Part shown: one piece after another, positions 34,256 to 46,576 of the stretch
How positions within the stretch are numbered: the stretch's first letter is position 1
How the letters are laid out: each line of letters opens with the position of its first letter
Assembly: GCA_964034945.1 (NCBI GenBank)
Contig: OZ035962.1
Location: 77,440,942 to 77,504,941, forward strand
DNA: 64,000 bases
DNA from: Chrysopilus asiliformis
Lineage: Eukaryota; Arthropoda; Insecta; Diptera; Rhagionidae
Direction: 5' to 3'
Translations under genes and position numbers: made by a program
Notes under the pieces: model-generated
Seen by the model: only the letters and a program-made list of their open reading frames with translations
Told to the model about the DNA's origin: nothing
The model's database searches: none

Positions 34256-35577
34256 AGTTAAATAGATCCTTCAATTGAAGAAAATATGAAAATACAAAGT
34301 CCAGACTTTATTTTACTTACAATCAAAGTGAAATGAACTCTAAAACTCATACTATTCCGATTTCTTGGAACGATCTTAAGATTATAGCAAAAAGTCAAAA
34401 GACATTCTACGTATTTATTGTGTCTGATTATTCCATTTGTGGTTTTATTTCTAGCCACACTGATTTAATACTGAATGTCGTTGAAATTGGGTAAATATCT
34501 CACTATAATTACAAAACTTAAGTATTTAACAACAGTTTATTATTGTAATTTGCTTTTCCCTTACGAAAATTAAGTTCTCAGTCTGAACTTTTTAGTCTTG
34601 TGTCGTTGTCTGCAAGAAAATCGCTCCTTCTGTGCTCGCATATAGTGGAGGATATTTAGTAAGGTGTGAAACTTCTTATCTGAGAACATGTTCTTAGTTA
34701 CCACAGAGAATCAACACATCCATTGTCGAGTAATTAGCTTTATGTGTTTTAAGAAGAGGATCTTAACTTTCCCGTGGCTTCTAATTGAACTTCTGAACAT
34801 TTTTTTTGTGTTCTTTTTTTAACATATGATAAAATGGATACAAAAATATCTAATGTGAACAGCACATGATTTTCTTATACAAAGACTACGTTCTTACGCA
34901 ATTTACACTACAACGCGACGAAAAAAATAGTAATTTATATAAAAATATGAATTTTCCGTTTGCAAAATTTGAAATATCTCGATAACGGTAAAAGATATCG
35001 ATTTACGGCATAAAGAAAAAAAAGGCACACAATTTTAATACCTTTCAGAATTTTACTGTTTTTTTCGAAAAATCGTTAGTTTGCAAGCAATCGTTAATCT
35101 GCAAGCAATTCGCAAAAATCTATTTTTTGAAATTTTAATGATAATATCTCTATAACGGTAAAATATGGCGGACAAGGATAAAAAATAAAATTGTCGGGAA
35201 CGCTATTCTCTTCAATTCACTAAATACATTTAAATGTCAAAAACACGTTATTTTTCGAGATAATCGAAAAAACCGACTTTTTTCAAATAATGGTATATCT
35301 CAATAAGGGCCTAAGATACACAGTTCTAGTCAAAGACAAAAATGTGGGAAATTTTAGTGACTCCAACGTTTATCATTCATAGGACTAGTGAAAAACGCGT
35401 ACTTTCGGAGCAAATCGCGAAAAACGAAATTGGTATTTTCAAATAGCCGCCATTTGGCTTGCTTACGGTGAATGGATTTTTAGACAAAGTTGGTAGGGTC
35501 GTCCCATTCTAGGACCAAACATTCCTGGAAAATTTCATAGCTCTAGCTCTAGCCGTTTTTGAGAAATCTTGTACACA

Positions 35578-35790
<213 letters not shown>

Positions 35791-35934
35791 ACTTTTTTTA
35801 ATTAATTTTTATGTTTATTGATCACTATTTAATGCAATCAGTCCACTAATTTACAAATATCTTATTTAGATCGCACAAAAATTTAAATAACCATCCACAA
35901 AACAAAATTCCTTCTGAACTTGACGAACTAATCG

Positions 35935-36125
35935 GCACAAGGGACGTTGCAAAGAAACGTCAGATTTGAGTTTATGGCATATCTTGGTAGTGTCTATGCC
36001 GTGGCCTGCCGCAATGTCTCTCGCCAGAGGTTCCGGTCACGCGCCGATGTCCTCGAGTTTTGCATTCCAATTCTTTTTGCGTCCTGGTCAACGCCGTCTT
36101 GCCATCTGTGGTTGGGTCTTCCTCG
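35935..36125 (-). pseudogene. LINE C-terminal coding fragment, copy 3
   Basis: The minus-strand frame reads RGRPNHRWQDGVDQDAKRIG, then MQNSRTSARDRNLWRETLRQ and ATA. This GRPxxRWxDGVDxD...RDRxxWR pattern is the conserved C-terminal end of many insect non-LTR retrotransposon polyproteins. It continues into the same HGID/CATACCA-type 3' region as copy 2. It is 5'-truncated and dead. Confidence 0.8.
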
Positions 36126-36239
36126 TACACAGACTGACAGACAGAAATATACTCGGGAAACGTTTATGCAAAAGTGAGAATTTTTCATGAATACAATACT
36201 TCATTATAGATACTTCGTATAAGAAAGTATAAATAGACG

Positions 36240-37109
36240 AACAGAATGGCCGAAAAAAGGGATAAAAAAAGGCTCATGAAAAGTTTTTTCCATGTTAAAA
36301 TTCATTTTTCTTTCCTGTTATCCAAAAGTACTACATAAAAAAGTCATGAAAATTTTACGGCTAGTCTCAAAACTTTTATTACGAGGTAATTTTTGCTGTC
36401 GGAAGTTTTCAGAGAAGTTTTGAAAAAAAAAATTAAATCATTCATTCATTTCAGAATGTATATTTCAGAATGTATAAAAGCCGAATTCTTTTCCTTTTTA
36501 AGTAAGGAAACGTGGAATTGAATTAAAATATGTTTTAAAGTTATATTATTTAAGTCAAAATGTTGAAATTTAATCTTTTCGTTGTTTTTTTTTTACTTTG
36601 GAACCATGAGTTTGAAATAATTTATCTTTTAAAACTTACTTTTTGTTTTGAAAATATTTAATTATTTTCTGTTAGGTGAGCTCAGAAATTTTCAATAAAT
36701 TTCCCTGAAATAAAGTTGCTTGAATGAAATTGTAACACAATCGTTGAAGCTGATATTTCCATGAAGCCTTAAGGGCAATCTACATACAGCCGAAAAGCTC
36801 GAGAGCGCGTTGGCCTGGCGACTTGAAATTTTATGTGGATGAGTGTAATTGCAGTTTCCTGTCAACGCGTAGAAAAGCAACGTTAGATATACCGGGTATA
36901 TCCCATAAAATTCTTTTTGAAAAAATACAATCGATATAAAATTTTCCAAATTTTTTGTTTATACTGTTTTTATATATCTCTAACGGTTCTCAAGATATTT
37001 GAAAAAAAAATATGATTTTTTTACATATTTTTTCCAAAATTAAAATTTGCAGAGGTATTTTTTGTGTTAATCACAACTGATATTTTTGTTAGATGTGGTT
37101 GCAAGTTGT
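36240..37109. other. No gene; family A-like scraps
   Basis: Short blocks resembling family A (GCGTTGGCCTGGCGACTTGA at 36808, CACAACTGATATTTTTGTTA at 37072) lie in otherwise featureless DNA. Confidence 0.45.
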
Positions 37110-37117
37110 ATTGCACT

Positions 37118-38620
37118 CAGTGTTGTGCCGGTTTTTTACGTAAAGTAATTTACCTAGTTTTTTACGCGTAAAAAATTACGCGTAAAAAACCTCAATTTTA
37201 ACGTAAAAAACGTAAAAAACGTAAAAAACTGTAAAAAACCTAAAACATTGATGATAAAAAATTTAACAAGTAGCCATTCACTAAATATAGAATTTATTCG
37301 TAAATAAATCATCTTAGAACAATAAAAAGGTTAACAGTCTTCAGCAAACACAGAAAAGTATTCAAAAGCATTTCCTCTTGAATGTGAAAAAGATTTTAAA
37401 CTCGGAGTTCAAAAACTGTTTATATCCTATCATTACATTACGTCCGCCTACTCATTTTAACGTTAATTAATGTGAATAATGTGGAGAGATTTGCGACATA
37501 TGGGCTATTTTAACCCTTTGTTGCAGTGTTGTTGTACAACAACACCTTTTCTAATTCAGGGCTGGAATCATGTATCTCGTCGCGTCTCTGTCTTTCGGCT
37601 TCGACGCAACTTTTGGCTCTTGACTTCGCCATATCTGCCACTTGAAATTTCGCGGAATCGTCACTATGAATCGAAGCGTGATTCTGAACCGTCATTCCAG
37701 GAAATTTGAAGCTGCTGATATGACGAAGTTAAGAGTCAAAAGCTGCGTCGAAGTCGAAAGACAGAGTCGCGTGGAGATACATGATTCCAGCCCAGTTTTT
37801 TAATATTATAACATATATTTCATGCACTTATATTGACTAAATTCATTTCGTAAGTATCCTAGGACATCAATTGTTATGAAAAAAAGTAATGTGCGCTTTT
37901 TTTATAATTACTGCATTTTATAAATAAATAAAGAGCAAAAAAGTAGCTATTTTTGCAGATTAAATGTAACTGTGGCAAATCTATTACAGTTAAAAACTAC
38001 GTACGTACTATTACGTACTAGTTTTCAGCGTAATCTAATGAATTTTATCTTTTTTGACCGCCATATTGGATCCGCCATTTTGATTTTTGAAGTTTTGACT
38101 TCAGACTCATAATCGGCGACCCCAAAAACCCTTGGATATCAAAAACGTTGAATATTAATTCCATAGAAAAATGTATTAAAGAAACATATTTTAGAAAGGG
38201 TTAAAGAAACATATTTGGACTAGTTCTTGCAGCAACAAGCGTAATTTTAAAGTTTGCATCAAAAAATCGTTTTTAAACACAAGGAGACTCATTCCGGAAG
38301 CGGAAATTGAAACAAAACTGGAAAAAGGGAAAAGAAATTCTAAAAACTGGAAAAATTCCGTTCAAACAACTGTTCTAATTTGAGTTAATAGACTGTCCTA
38401 CTTAGTAGTACAGTCTATTAAGTGCTGATGTCCACTCTCTATATTATAGGATCTCTAATAAAATGCTGAGAAAAACTTTAAAACAGACTGTCATACTTTG
38501 TAGGAACTGCGATGTCCCATTTTTTAGGTTTTTTACTATTTTTTACGTTTCTTATGTTTTTTACGTTTTTTACGTGAAAAATGTAAAAAACTGTTTTTTA
38601 CGCCGTTTTGCCCAACACTG
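37118..38620. mobile_element. Non-autonomous hAT element, 1503 bp
   Basis: The ends are CAGTGTTGTGCCGG and CGTTTTGCCCAACACTG, with a perfect 8-bp duplication ATTGCACT (37110-37117, 38621-38628). Subterminal regions are arrays of ACGTAAAAAAC-type units in opposite orientation. An inner inverted repeat at 37558-37796 looks like a nested MITE. No transposase. Confidence 0.92.
37558..37796. mobile_element. Inverted-repeat element nested in the hAT element
   Basis: Arms of about 75 bp (left GGGCTGGAATCATGTATCTC and TCTTTCGGCTTCGACGCA; right the inverse with about 10 differences) leave a short centre. Spurious frames of about 60-76 codons cross it on both strands. Confidence 0.75.
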
Positions 38621-39090
38621 ATTGCACTTAAACTTCTAAAATTTTCCAAAACATTTGTTTTCGAAAAAGCACGTTGTGATGAAACCGTTAGAGCACACAT
38701 TATTTGTCTCCGGTTAACTGGTTATGACAATTGACGTTCTTACGGATTTCACATTTTTTGCAGCAAATATCTACGACACTGGCTGCCAGATCAGTCAAAT
38801 TGCCTAAATATATGTTTTTGTTTCCAACATTTATAAGGTTTGAAAACGTTCTATCAATCGGAATCATGTTGCTTAGTTTTCGGCGTTGAACAAATAGTGA
38901 AATTATCAAAAATTACGCTTGATACAAGATAAGATTCAAGGGAGGAAATATTATTAAAGTTATGGGCTGTTCATGAAATGCGTCACACATTTGTATGACG
39001 CCGATATTAAATCCCTAATATCATAAAAAGCCCAACAAGAGGAAGTGAGGTTGGAGAAGAGTGAAATTTGAGTTTTGTATTTTTTATATT

Positions 39091-39160
39091 ATCGTAACGT
39101 AACGAAATAACGAAACGAAATAACGAAACGAAATAACGAAACGAAATAACGATTTTCCAG
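39091..39160. repeat. Tandem repeat of CGAAATAACGAAA
   Basis: The 13-bp unit CGAAATAACGAAA occurs about five times. An inverted echo (TTTCGTTTTTTCGTTATTTA) follows at 39262-39285, so this may be one subterminal end of another hAT-like element. Confidence 0.6.
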
Positions 39161-39308
39161 TTTTTTCCTCAAAATTGCGTTATAAAAGTTAACGCAAAAG
39201 TTTGCGTTGTAGAAGTTAAATTACAATAACAAAAAACGAAACTAAAACCGAAAAAAATGATTTCGTTTTTTCGTTATTTACTTATTTTTGCTTTTTTTTT
39301 ATTATTTA

Positions 39309-39650
39309 TTAGCTTGCATATCCGTCGTTGCCGGGTTAAGTTTTTTCCAATTTTTTTTATTTTTTTTTTGATGGTCTATGTTGGAGCTAAACTTCAGGCC
39401 AATCGGCTCGGTAGTTTCCCCGCGAAAGAGTCGTTTCCCCGCGAAAGACATAGCGCAAAAACTAAGTTTCGAAATCACTCTACCCCCACTCCTCGCGCTA
39501 CTTTTCCGTATGCCTATGTTGCAACCAGAACTGCCACAGTCACTCATGCCAAATTTCAAGTCAATCGGTTCAGCCGGTTTTGCGTGAAAGAGGAACAGAC
39601 ATACAGACAGACAGACAGACACCAACTTATTTTTATATATTAGTATATGA
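39309..39650 (-). mobile_element. Helitron-like element, 342 bp
   Basis: On the minus strand it starts TCATATACTAATATATAAAA after A and ends TATGCAAGCTAA before T. The interior repeats GGTTTTGCGTGAAAGAGG and CGATTGGCCTGAAG blocks found at 32.3 kb. Open frames across it on both strands are not genes. Confidence 0.75.
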
Positions 39651-40061
39651 TTATTTTTTGTGAAATGTTCCACAAAAGTTCATTAAATATAACCCTACAG
39701 ACCTACCATCTGCATAAAAATCATATTTTGATTCTAAATCGGACTTTCATTCACGATTTTTTTTTTCGTTTGCCATCCTTGATTATAACCCTTGATTTTT
39801 TAATAGAGATTTTTTTGGAGATTTTATGGCAGAAAGCTTATTGCTGGTATTACAAATTATTAACTACAAATAACAGTAAATTTAACAAAATTAACGTAAT
39901 AGAAATTAAGAATGTGCGATTAATGATTATAAACTAGAACTAAAAAATTAATCGAAAAACCAAAAAGTCTTAATATACAGTGGAAACTCCAATACGCGGA
40001 CATTCATGGGACCAAGATTTTTATCCGATTATGAGAGGTGTCCTTTATGGGATCATTATAC

Positions 40062-40245
40062 TCGTATGGTGAAACCAAAGGGTATATTAAATGGGGGGGG
40101 GGGGGGGGGGGTTGTACCCCCATTCGAATGAAAACGTTTTTTGCGAATATCTCAATAACGGTGCGACTTAAACTTCGAACAATGCCATATCACCATACGG
40201 GTTTTCAATAATTACCAGATTTGAAATAATAGCTTTTGTTATAAG
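40062..40245 (+). repeat. Family C repeat, deleted copy, with G19 tract
   Basis: It keeps only the two ends (CGTATGGTGAAACCAAAGGG and TATCACCATACGGGTTTTCA) plus a small centre. It contains a run of 19 G at 40093-40111 where the full copy has GGGGGGGTACCCCCC. Confidence 0.75.
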
Positions 40246-40497
40246 GGTATTCACAGTCCTCTTTTAAATTGCGAGTAATTTTACCGCTCGGTAATTCAGT
40301 CAAATTTAACAGATTTTTACCGAGACGGTAATTTGGTTCATGTAAAAATGAATTTCCGGATTTGGTAATTGTAGACATGCCTTGAGTCGTGTTTTCCGGC
40401 CCGGTTATTCGGTATCAAGAATCAACCGCGAGTGGCGCTAGTAATGTTTTTAGTTGTCAAATTTTCTCACTGGTTTTTTGTTAATCTCATCGGACTG

Positions 40498-40852
40498 ATG
40501 CAAATTTTTTCAATTTTGATAGCCGTTGCCACAATAGAAATTCAAAAGAATACATCAAACATGGATTTAAAGGTATGTGACATATTTTACAATCAAATTC
40601 GCAGTTCATGATTTGGTCACGTATCAAATAAAAGCGCTGTTCTCAAATCTGTGCTGTGGGATGTTCACAGCAGAATATTTTCAGTCTTTTAATATTACCG
40701 AAAACACCGAATACCCAAAATTAAAAGAGGACTGTGAATACCCTATATCTTTTAATATGGAAATCACAAGTTTGATTCTAAGAAAAATGTCTGTTGAAGG
40801 GAATCGTGCGCTTATCGGGAATGTCTGCAAAGAGGGCTTTCACTGTAATTGA
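40498..40852 (+). CDS. Possible small cysteine-containing gene or relic, uncertain
   Basis: An ATG at 40498 opens MQIFSILIAVATIEIQK, which resembles a short signal sequence, but the frame stops after about 37 codons. A second, overlapping frame (40577-40852) runs to 92 residues with SNLCCGMF, EDCEYP and a C-terminal VCKEGFHCN. A splice joining the two would need an intron of about 32 nt, too short to be trusted. Either a decayed member of a small secreted protein family or chance. I do not assign a function. Confidence 0.2.
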
Positions 40853-40982
40853 AAATTTGCCATTATCTTAGAATTCAATTTAAAATCTTTCTAAAAAAGT
40901 GAAAAACTCATAAAAAAATGCATTCAAAATTGTTCACAAGATGGAATCGCGTGTTAAAAATAAAGAATTTTGTTAGAATTAA

Positions 40983-41918
40983 ATATGTGTTAGAATTTAA
41001 GTAGTTTAATCGTGTGGTAGGTTATCTAGTAGTTTAGTTTACATTCCAAACAAATGTAAATACCTACAAAACTAAGTACCACACGCAGTAGAAAACAGGT
41101 AAACAACTCGTAGTTAAAATTTATGAATATAGCATTATTTAGATACTTATTACCACCCGGTAAAAGAACGAATTTCGCAATAATTTATGTCAAAATGATA
41201 AAACTTAGCTTAGCGATAATTCTATTTGCCACACAATGAGCCGACAATTTTTATTTATTCTCTCAAAAGAACAAACATCCTTTTGAGTGATTTATATTTG
41301 AATCGCTGAAGCAAAAGGTTAAAGATTTTGATAAAAACATCTTCGCTATTTACCTTATCAACTATACTAAGAAAAAAAAGACCAATTAAAATGAGGAAAA
41401 ACAATATTCGCATCTTATATAAAGGCATTCTACTTGCGGAGAATTTATTAGTTTATTAAACAATATTCTTAAGGCAAAATGTAGTTTTGTTGGTTCGGTC
41501 GTATTCCCTGTGTTAAGGTAAATTTCTGCACTAACAACTATTTAATTAATTTAATAAAAATTTAAGTGGTATAGAAAATTTAATTAATTTGTTGTTATAA
41601 CTTTGTAATAATCTAGTGCTGGCACACTGTAGCTAAAGACCAATATCAGGACAACGCAGGACAGAAAAGAGCAGAATTTCGCAGGGAATATGAAGTTATT
41701 TTCACAAAACTTTAAACTTTCTAATTACGCCAACATCATGAGGGTTGATGTGGTTGCAACCGCCGTCGCCGGCTCTGGTCGGCACCATCCGGAGTCCAAG
41801 AAGTCAGAACTAATTAAGGTGCACTTAAATTGGATATGTGTTAGAATTTAAGTAGCTTAATCGTCTGCTAGTTAATCTAGTAGTTTAGTTTACATTCCAA
41901 ACAAATGTAAATACCTAC
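40983..41918. repeat. 85-bp direct repeat, 851 bp apart
   Basis: Positions 40983-41067 and 41834-41918 are nearly identical and include the palindromic TTTACATTCCAAACAAATGTAAA block. Between them, sequence at 41410-41520 has a TATATAAAGG box and a splice-donor-like GGTAAAT after an ATG-TAG. At 41620-41830 there is a frame fragment without recognised homology. This could be a decayed gene plus duplicated 3' flank. Confidence 0.6.
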
Positions 41919-42283
41919 GAATTACGAGAGATATGGATTTTAAATCATGAGAGATATGGATTTTATATATATGTACATATATATTTTAGCAGATATTTGA
42001 ATAAAATTCTAATTGTAAGAAATGGTAACCAGAATTATTTTTGCTGTTTTTTATTCTTTCACGAAAAGTGTTTCCTTATACTTAAAAACTTAATTTTTCC
42101 CAAAGATTGCCTTTAAAATGCGGTAATTACGATATATGAGACTTAAAATGAGATTTTTAACTCAAAAAACTTGATCGATAAGTTTGTAATTTACGTATCC
42201 AGATAACATGATTGATAAAATACATAATCCTTCAGAATTGTTTTGTCTCATTCGCGATTATGTAATTTTTTAAAAACTCGTTT

Positions 42284-42745
42284 TGCGGCAGTCACACGAC
42301 GCTGTTTTGCCAGCGCTGCTAGATATTGGGTTAGTAGCGCTGGCAAATAGCAACAGCAGGCAGCGTACTGAGAGGGTTCACACGATTTATAACTTAGTAG
42401 CGCTGGCAAACAGCAAAACCGTCGTTTGACATTTGAATTTGGGCGATTTTTTAAATAATAAACGTAACACACAAATTTAAATGAATAAACGTAAAATAAC
42501 AACTTAAAATAAACAAATTTTTCCACTTATCAGACTTTTGACAGCTCAGTAACCATGCAACAGGGTCACGTGATCCCTAGTAGCGCTGGCAAAGTAGAAC
42601 GGTCTCTACTTCAATAGCGCTGCTAAAATCATCGCGCTGCTGGTGTTAGTAGCAGCCTACTAGGGTTCACACGGTGCTGCTGAAACGGCTGCTAACAGCC
42701 AAACAGCTAGCAGCGCTGGCAAAACAGCGTAGTGTGACTGCCGCA
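42284..42745. mobile_element. MITE, 462 bp, with GCGCTGGCAAA repeats
   Basis: The ends TGCGGCAGTCACACGACGCT and AGCGTAGTGTGACTGCCGCA are inverted (about 40 bp with one or two mismatches). The interior carries many TAGTAGCGCTGGCAAA units in both orientations and two GGTTCACACG blocks. Confidence 0.85.
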
Positions 42746-43765
42746 TTAGTGTAGTGTGACGGTTTTACTGAACTCCACAACAAGAAATCGCGAAAAAGAA
42801 CTCCGAACTAGCATGACGTATCCTATAGACAACCCAAAATCTCAATACACTTGATCAAAACAGATAAATTGTCATCTAGCAAAAAGTTTGATAGTGTGTA
42901 GTAGGGCGGGTCGATTTTTTTTCGACCAAAGGGTATAGCATATTCTGATTCTACACTAAATTCTAAGAAAAAATGCAAAAGAAACCATAGGTCAAAAATG
43001 AATTTTGATGTCCCCAAAATTGGATTGAAATTTCTCTTTTTAAATTATCGGGAAATGTATTTGTATTAGTTCGAATTTTTCGAAAACTATTTAACCAATC
43101 GACGTGCTGAGTACTACAAATAAAAGCTAAGGACATAATCTTTAAAATGGCGTTTATAATAATTTGATCGGAATTATAGTTTTGGGGAAATGGGGGTTTG
43201 ATTAGAAAAAAAAAATTTTTTTTTGTGAGTTTTACACCAACTCAAACTCGACTTGTATGGAGCTTGGAAATCACTTTTGTTTAACTTTTTTCATTCGGAT
43301 GTAGTTAGGGACCTAAAAAAAGTGACCCGTATTTTTTTGTTTGGGGTAGAAACGTTCGGTAGGCGGAGGGGGGGATTTCAAAGTCGGCGAAAAATCGACA
43401 TGACAAAAATTTTAAAAATTTGTAACTTTTGAACGGCTTCACCGATTGAGATGATATTGAACATTTTGGAAAGGTAATTAAATTTCCTTTTCAAAAAAAA
43501 ATATTTGCTGACTCCCTCCCCCTCACCGTCATATTGTAAAATTCAATTTAGTGACAAAATTTAAAATATCTCGAGAACGAAATTTTTTTTTCTTTTGAAT
43601 TTTTTTCTGTAAATACCTACCATTATACCACACAAATTCGCTAAATAAATTTTGGGGGTAAATGCGTTTTTGAATTTGGAAAAATTTTTCGAAAAAATCG
43701 AATACAAGAAAAATGTGTATATTTTACTGATTTTTGATTGGTTTTTATGTTTTATGTACATAATA

Positions 43766-44137
43766 CAGGTATTCCTCGAGTTACGCGGTTAATTGATCCA
43801 GCGTAATTCGAAACCGCGTAACTGGAGACTCAGGATTAGTGCAAAACAATACATGCCTATTATCTTTTTTATATAAATTACATTCATCTATAATTACAAT
43901 ATTTTCGTTTTAAATAATTAATTAAATAATTAATTTTTAAACAAATTTTTCATTTTTAAACAAATTTTTCATTTTTAAATAAATTTTTAATTAATTAAAC
44001 AAATTTTTCATTTTTAAATAAATTTTTAATTAATTAAATAAATTTTTAATTAATTAAATAATAAAAATTGCTCCAAAATCGTACCGCGTAACTCGAGGAC
44101 TGCTACAATTTTTTCCGCGTAACTCGGGGGATACCTG
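43766..44137. mobile_element. Tigger-type MITE in left arm of the foldback
   Basis: The ends are CAGGTATTCCTCGAGTTACG and CGCGTAACTCGGGGGATACC plus TG, with TA on both sides. The centre is an array of AATTTTTAATTAATTAAA-type units. It shares the GAGACTCAGGATTAGTGCAA block with 7795-8031. Confidence 0.85.
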
Positions 44138-44445
44138 TATTACAGCGGAACTCAAAAAATTTTTTTAAGTTCCGCCATACTATAACAACAGCTCAAGATT
44201 TGTCCAATTGGACAAAAAGGCTTAAACATACAAACAGCTTTTGAATTTATAACACAGAGAGAATATGAGGTAAAACAGCAACAACTTCAACGAAGGTTTA
44301 AAAGTGTCAAAACACTTCCAGGAACTCAAATTTTCACGGAATCTTTCTCAAAGGAAATTTTTTTTCTAATGCTGATATATTTGAAAGTTTTTCTTTTAAA
44401 TGAATTTCTAATTACTTTTAATCTCCAAAAACTTTTGCGTTAATA

Positions 44446-44836
44446 CAGGTATCCCCCGAGTTACGCGGAAAAAATTGTAGCAGTCCTCGAGTTACGCGGT
44501 ACGATTTTGGAGCAATTTTTATTATTTAATTAATTAAAAATTTATTTAATTAATTAAAAATTTATTTAAAAATGAAAAATTTATTTAAAAATGAAAAATT
44601 TGTTTAATTAATTAAAAATTTATTTAAAAATGAAAAATTTGTTTAAAAATGAAAAATTTGTTTAAAAATTAATTATTTAATTAATTATTTAAAACGAAAA
44701 TATTGTAATTATAGATGAATGTAATTTATATAAAAAAGATAATAGGCATGTATTGTTTTGCACTAATCCTGAGTCTCCAGTTACGCGGTTTCGAATTACG
44801 CTGGATCAATTAACCGCGTAACTCGAGGAATACCTG
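44446..44836. mobile_element. Tigger-type MITE in right arm of the foldback
   Basis: Mirror copy of 43766-44137 with about 19 extra bases in the AT-rich array. Its TA flanks sit in the same host context as in the left arm (ATGTACATAATACAGG), so the insertion predates the inverted duplication. Confidence 0.85.
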
Positions 44837-46083
44837 TATTATGTACATAAAACATAAAAACCAATCAAAAATCAGTAAAATATACACATTTTTCTTGTAT
44901 TCGATTTTTTCGAAAATTTTTTCCAAATTCAAAAACGCATTTACCCCCAAAATTTATTTAGCGAATTTGTGTGGTATAATGGTAGGTATTTACAGAAAAA
45001 AATTCAAAAGAAAAAAAAATTTCGTTCTCGAGATATTTTAAATTTTGTCACTAAATTGAATTTTACAATATGACGGTGAGGGGAGGGAGTCAGCAAATAT
45101 TTTTTTTTGAAAAGGAAATTTAATTACCTTTCCAAAATGTTCAATATCATCTCAATCGGTGAAGCCGTTCAAAAGTTACAAATTTTTAAAATTTTTGTCA
45201 TGTCGATTTTTCGCCGACTTTGAAATCCCCCCCTCCGCCTACCGAACGTTTCTACCCCAAACAAAAAAATACGGGTCACTTTTTTTAGGTCCCTAACTAC
45301 ATCCGAATGAAAAAAGTTAAACAAAAGTGATTTCCAAGCTCCATACAAGTCGAGTTTGAGTTGGTGTAAAACTCACAAAAAAAATTTTTTTTTTTCTAAT
45401 CAAACCCCCATTTCCCCAAAACTATAATTCCGATCAAATTATTATAAACGCCATTTTAAAGATTATGTCCTTAGCTTTTATTTGTAGTACTCAGCACGTC
45501 GATTGGTTAAATAGTTTTCGAAAAATTCGAACTAATACAAATACATTTCCCGATAATTTAAAAAGAGAAATTTCAATCCAATTTTGGGGACATCAAAATT
45601 CATTTTTGACCTATGGTTTCTTTTGCATTTTTTCTTAGAATTTAGTGTAGAATAAGAATATACTATACCCTTTGGTGAAAATTTTTACCCCGAACAAATC
45701 GACCCGCCCTAGTGTGTAGTGAGCCTTACAAAATTGTTGACAATGCAATTTTAAAAATTATATCCAGAGAGAAATATAAATGATTCCAGATGACCAATAA
45801 ACCCTTAAAATTTTAATTGTGAGAAATTGTGAAATGTTTTTCATGGTCTGCCATTAAAATTACACTTGCAGACATTTTTTCGAAGAAATTTTGCCCCAGA
45901 AAGCAGAAAAATTTGACAAATGCTGTCTTCACTAGACATTTCAAGGGTAGGTCATGAAAAAAAGCTCTCGATTTCGGACAAAGTTTCGACGTAATTTTGG
46001 CCGAATTCGAAATTTAGACGAATGTGTAATTTTTGGCCGAAACAGGCGGAAATCAAAACCGAAACCGTAATTTCGGTCATGAA

Positions 46084-46525
46084 CAGCGATGCCCCTCTAC
46101 TACAATTGTAGTAAATCTACTACTATTTTCGCCTTCAAAAGCCTTAGTGCGTAGTAAATCAAATCTGCTACCATTTTTTGTAAAATACATGAATCAACCA
46201 AAAAATTGTATTATATGTTACATGTTAAATGTAAAAAGCTTCTAAAGAAATTAAATACGAGGCAGCCAATATAAAAGAAGTTTTTAAATGTTAAGTATAT
46301 TTTATCGAGTATTTATTAAAAAAGTTTTATTTACTATCAGAATTCCTGAAAAGTTTTTTGTTGATAGAATGTTGGTATTATGAATGATAAAGCTATTTAG
46401 CTTTAGTTATACAAATTGGTATATCGGCATAGGTAGAAAAGGTTTTTTTTTTGAAAATCTGCTACTATTAGTATCAATCTACTACTATTTTTGGTCCAAT
46501 CTACTTCCCCCCTAAGGCAAATTGG
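46084..46525. mobile_element. hAT-like element with 8-bp duplication GTCATGAA
   Basis: It begins CAGCGATGCCCCTCTACTAC, is flanked by GTCATGAA at 46076-46083 and 46526-46533, and ends ...CCTAAGGCAAATTGG. The two ends match poorly as inverted repeats, so the right boundary is less sure. A reverse copy of the left part starts the window (1-198). Confidence 0.65.
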
Positions 46526-46576
46526 GTCATGAACTGCTACGTTGCATAAAATAACTCGGGAATTATTTCGAATGGA

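Larger units (their letters stand above)
42902..45711. mobile_element. Giant foldback hAT-type element, 2810 bp palindrome
   Basis: The termini are TAGGGCGGGTCGAT and ATCGACCCGCCCTA, flanked by a perfect 8-bp duplication GTGTGTAG (42894-42901, 45712-45719); TAGGG-type ends plus 8-bp duplications fit hAT. Left arm 42902-44142 and right arm 44441-45711 are near-identical inverted copies of about 1.25 kb, separated by a 298-nt spacer. Small differences exist between arms: terminal 42913-42930 versus 45680-45700, about 19 bp in the AT-rich array, and single-base changes. Each arm ends inward in a Tigger-type MITE. No transposase; mirrored 66-codon frames (43761-43561 and 44841-45041) differ at one residue and are probably non-coding. 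Confidence 0.93.

Noticed and set aside
38700..38909. Minus-strand 69-residue frame with CCKKC
   Set aside because: A few cysteines only; no signal peptide or splice partner that would link it to the secreted family.
39257..39673. 128- and 123-residue frames on opposite strands
   Set aside because: They span the Helitron-like element 39309-39650 and its GTCTGTC tract.
43561..45041. Mirrored 66-codon frames as a duplicated gene
   Set aside because: They lie within the arms of the foldback element, are Lys/Phe/Ile-rich as expected from AT-rich DNA, and have no motif.
42902..45711. Palindrome as an assembly or read artefact
   Set aside because: Arms differ at several places including a 19-bp indel, ends differ, and the whole is flanked by a perfect 8-bp duplication.
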